From Deinococcus ruber (GTDB taxonomy: Bacteria > Deinococcota > Deinococci > Deinococcales > Deinococcaceae), in NCBI RefSeq assembly GCF_014648095.1, contig NZ_BMQL01000055.1:1-31490 (forward strand): a stretch of 31,490 bases of DNA, given 5' to 3'. Under the pieces are notes generated by a model that made no database searches, had not been told where the DNA came from, and saw only the letters and a list, made by a program, of their open reading frames with translations. Every line of letters starts with the position of its first letter. Position 1 is the first letter of the stretch. This document shows, one piece after another, positions 31,436 to 31,490 of this stretch. The position numbers were made by a program, and so were the translations under genes.

Positions 31436-31490
31436 TGGCCTGACAAATTTTATGAGAGTGGGCGCAAAACGAGCGTCCAGCCGACTTCGA
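31436..31490. other. Window end, no feature resolved
   Basis: These 55 bases follow the stop of the lipoprotein frame. They could be the continuing part of that gene or the start of the next intergenic region. The sequence is cut off too soon to tell. Confidence 0.3.

Overview
The window looks like ordinary chromosome from a Deinococcus-type bacterium. It is GC-rich, genes are packed on both strands, and most start codons sit 5 to 8 bases after a TANNNT hexamer, the leaderless-promoter layout known from Deinococcus. It also carries a Tat-type ferritin-like protein of the desiccation-related family, a bacterial KptA, and intergenic GA/CT-rich repeats. I saw no rRNA, tRNA, CRISPR array, intact insertion sequence or prophage gene. 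The genus assignment is inference; no marker gene such as rRNA is present.

Layout. Positions 1-1086 hold apaG and a GNAT acetyltransferase (+). Positions 1094-3697 hold trmJ and a DesK/NarL-type sensor kinase (-). At 3795-4769 lies a MeaB-type G protein (+), facing the ferritin-like gene (4788-5687, -), whose terminator lies inside the last meaB codons. At 5852-6838 are a HIT hydrolase and kptA (+). Positions 6880-9916 are a minus-strand block: two acetyltransferases, a 106-residue unknown protein and the soluble transhydrogenase sthA. Positions 10148-14433 (+) carry a Gfo/Idh/MocA oxidoreductase, a lipoprotein of the COG4324 aminopeptidase family and an S9 peptidase. At 14656-16353 (+) is the most unusual gene, a PlsY-like membrane domain fused to a fatty acyl-ACP-reductase-like domain. 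It is followed by a phosphoribosyltransferase (+). The minus-strand run ispF, trmL and a secreted GHL10 glycosidase-like protein occupies 17028-19650. Next come a cytochrome P450, then a DUF945 protein coupled to a HAD phosphatase (19781-23233, +), and on the minus strand an amylo-alpha-1,6-glucosidase (23254-25293) and an aldo/keto reductase (25492-26514). An NrnA-type DHH phosphoesterase (26673-27701, +) faces a Crp/Fnr regulator (-). The end of the window holds an HDAC-like deacetylase and an alpha/beta hydrolase (-), osmC (+) and a short, possibly truncated lipoprotein (+).

How the genes relate. Most are single-gene housekeeping or stress units, not one pathway. Clear couplings are apaG/GNAT (4-base overlap), trmJ/kinase (adjacent stop and start), ispF/trmL (8-base overlap) and DUF945/HAD (4-base overlap). 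RNA processing recurs (trmJ, trmL, kptA, nrnA), as do redox and stress functions (sthA, osmC, aldo/keto reductase, ferritin-like protein, Crp/Fnr regulator).

The best candidate for undescribed biology is the PlsY-like/acyl-reductase fusion. It could make or channel fatty aldehydes at the membrane, which would fit the alkylamine-containing lipids reported from Deinococcus. Also of note are a family of GA/CT-rich repeats around a GACGCYGTTCC core, one pair forming a 17-bp inverted repeat, and very long perfect hairpins between convergent genes.
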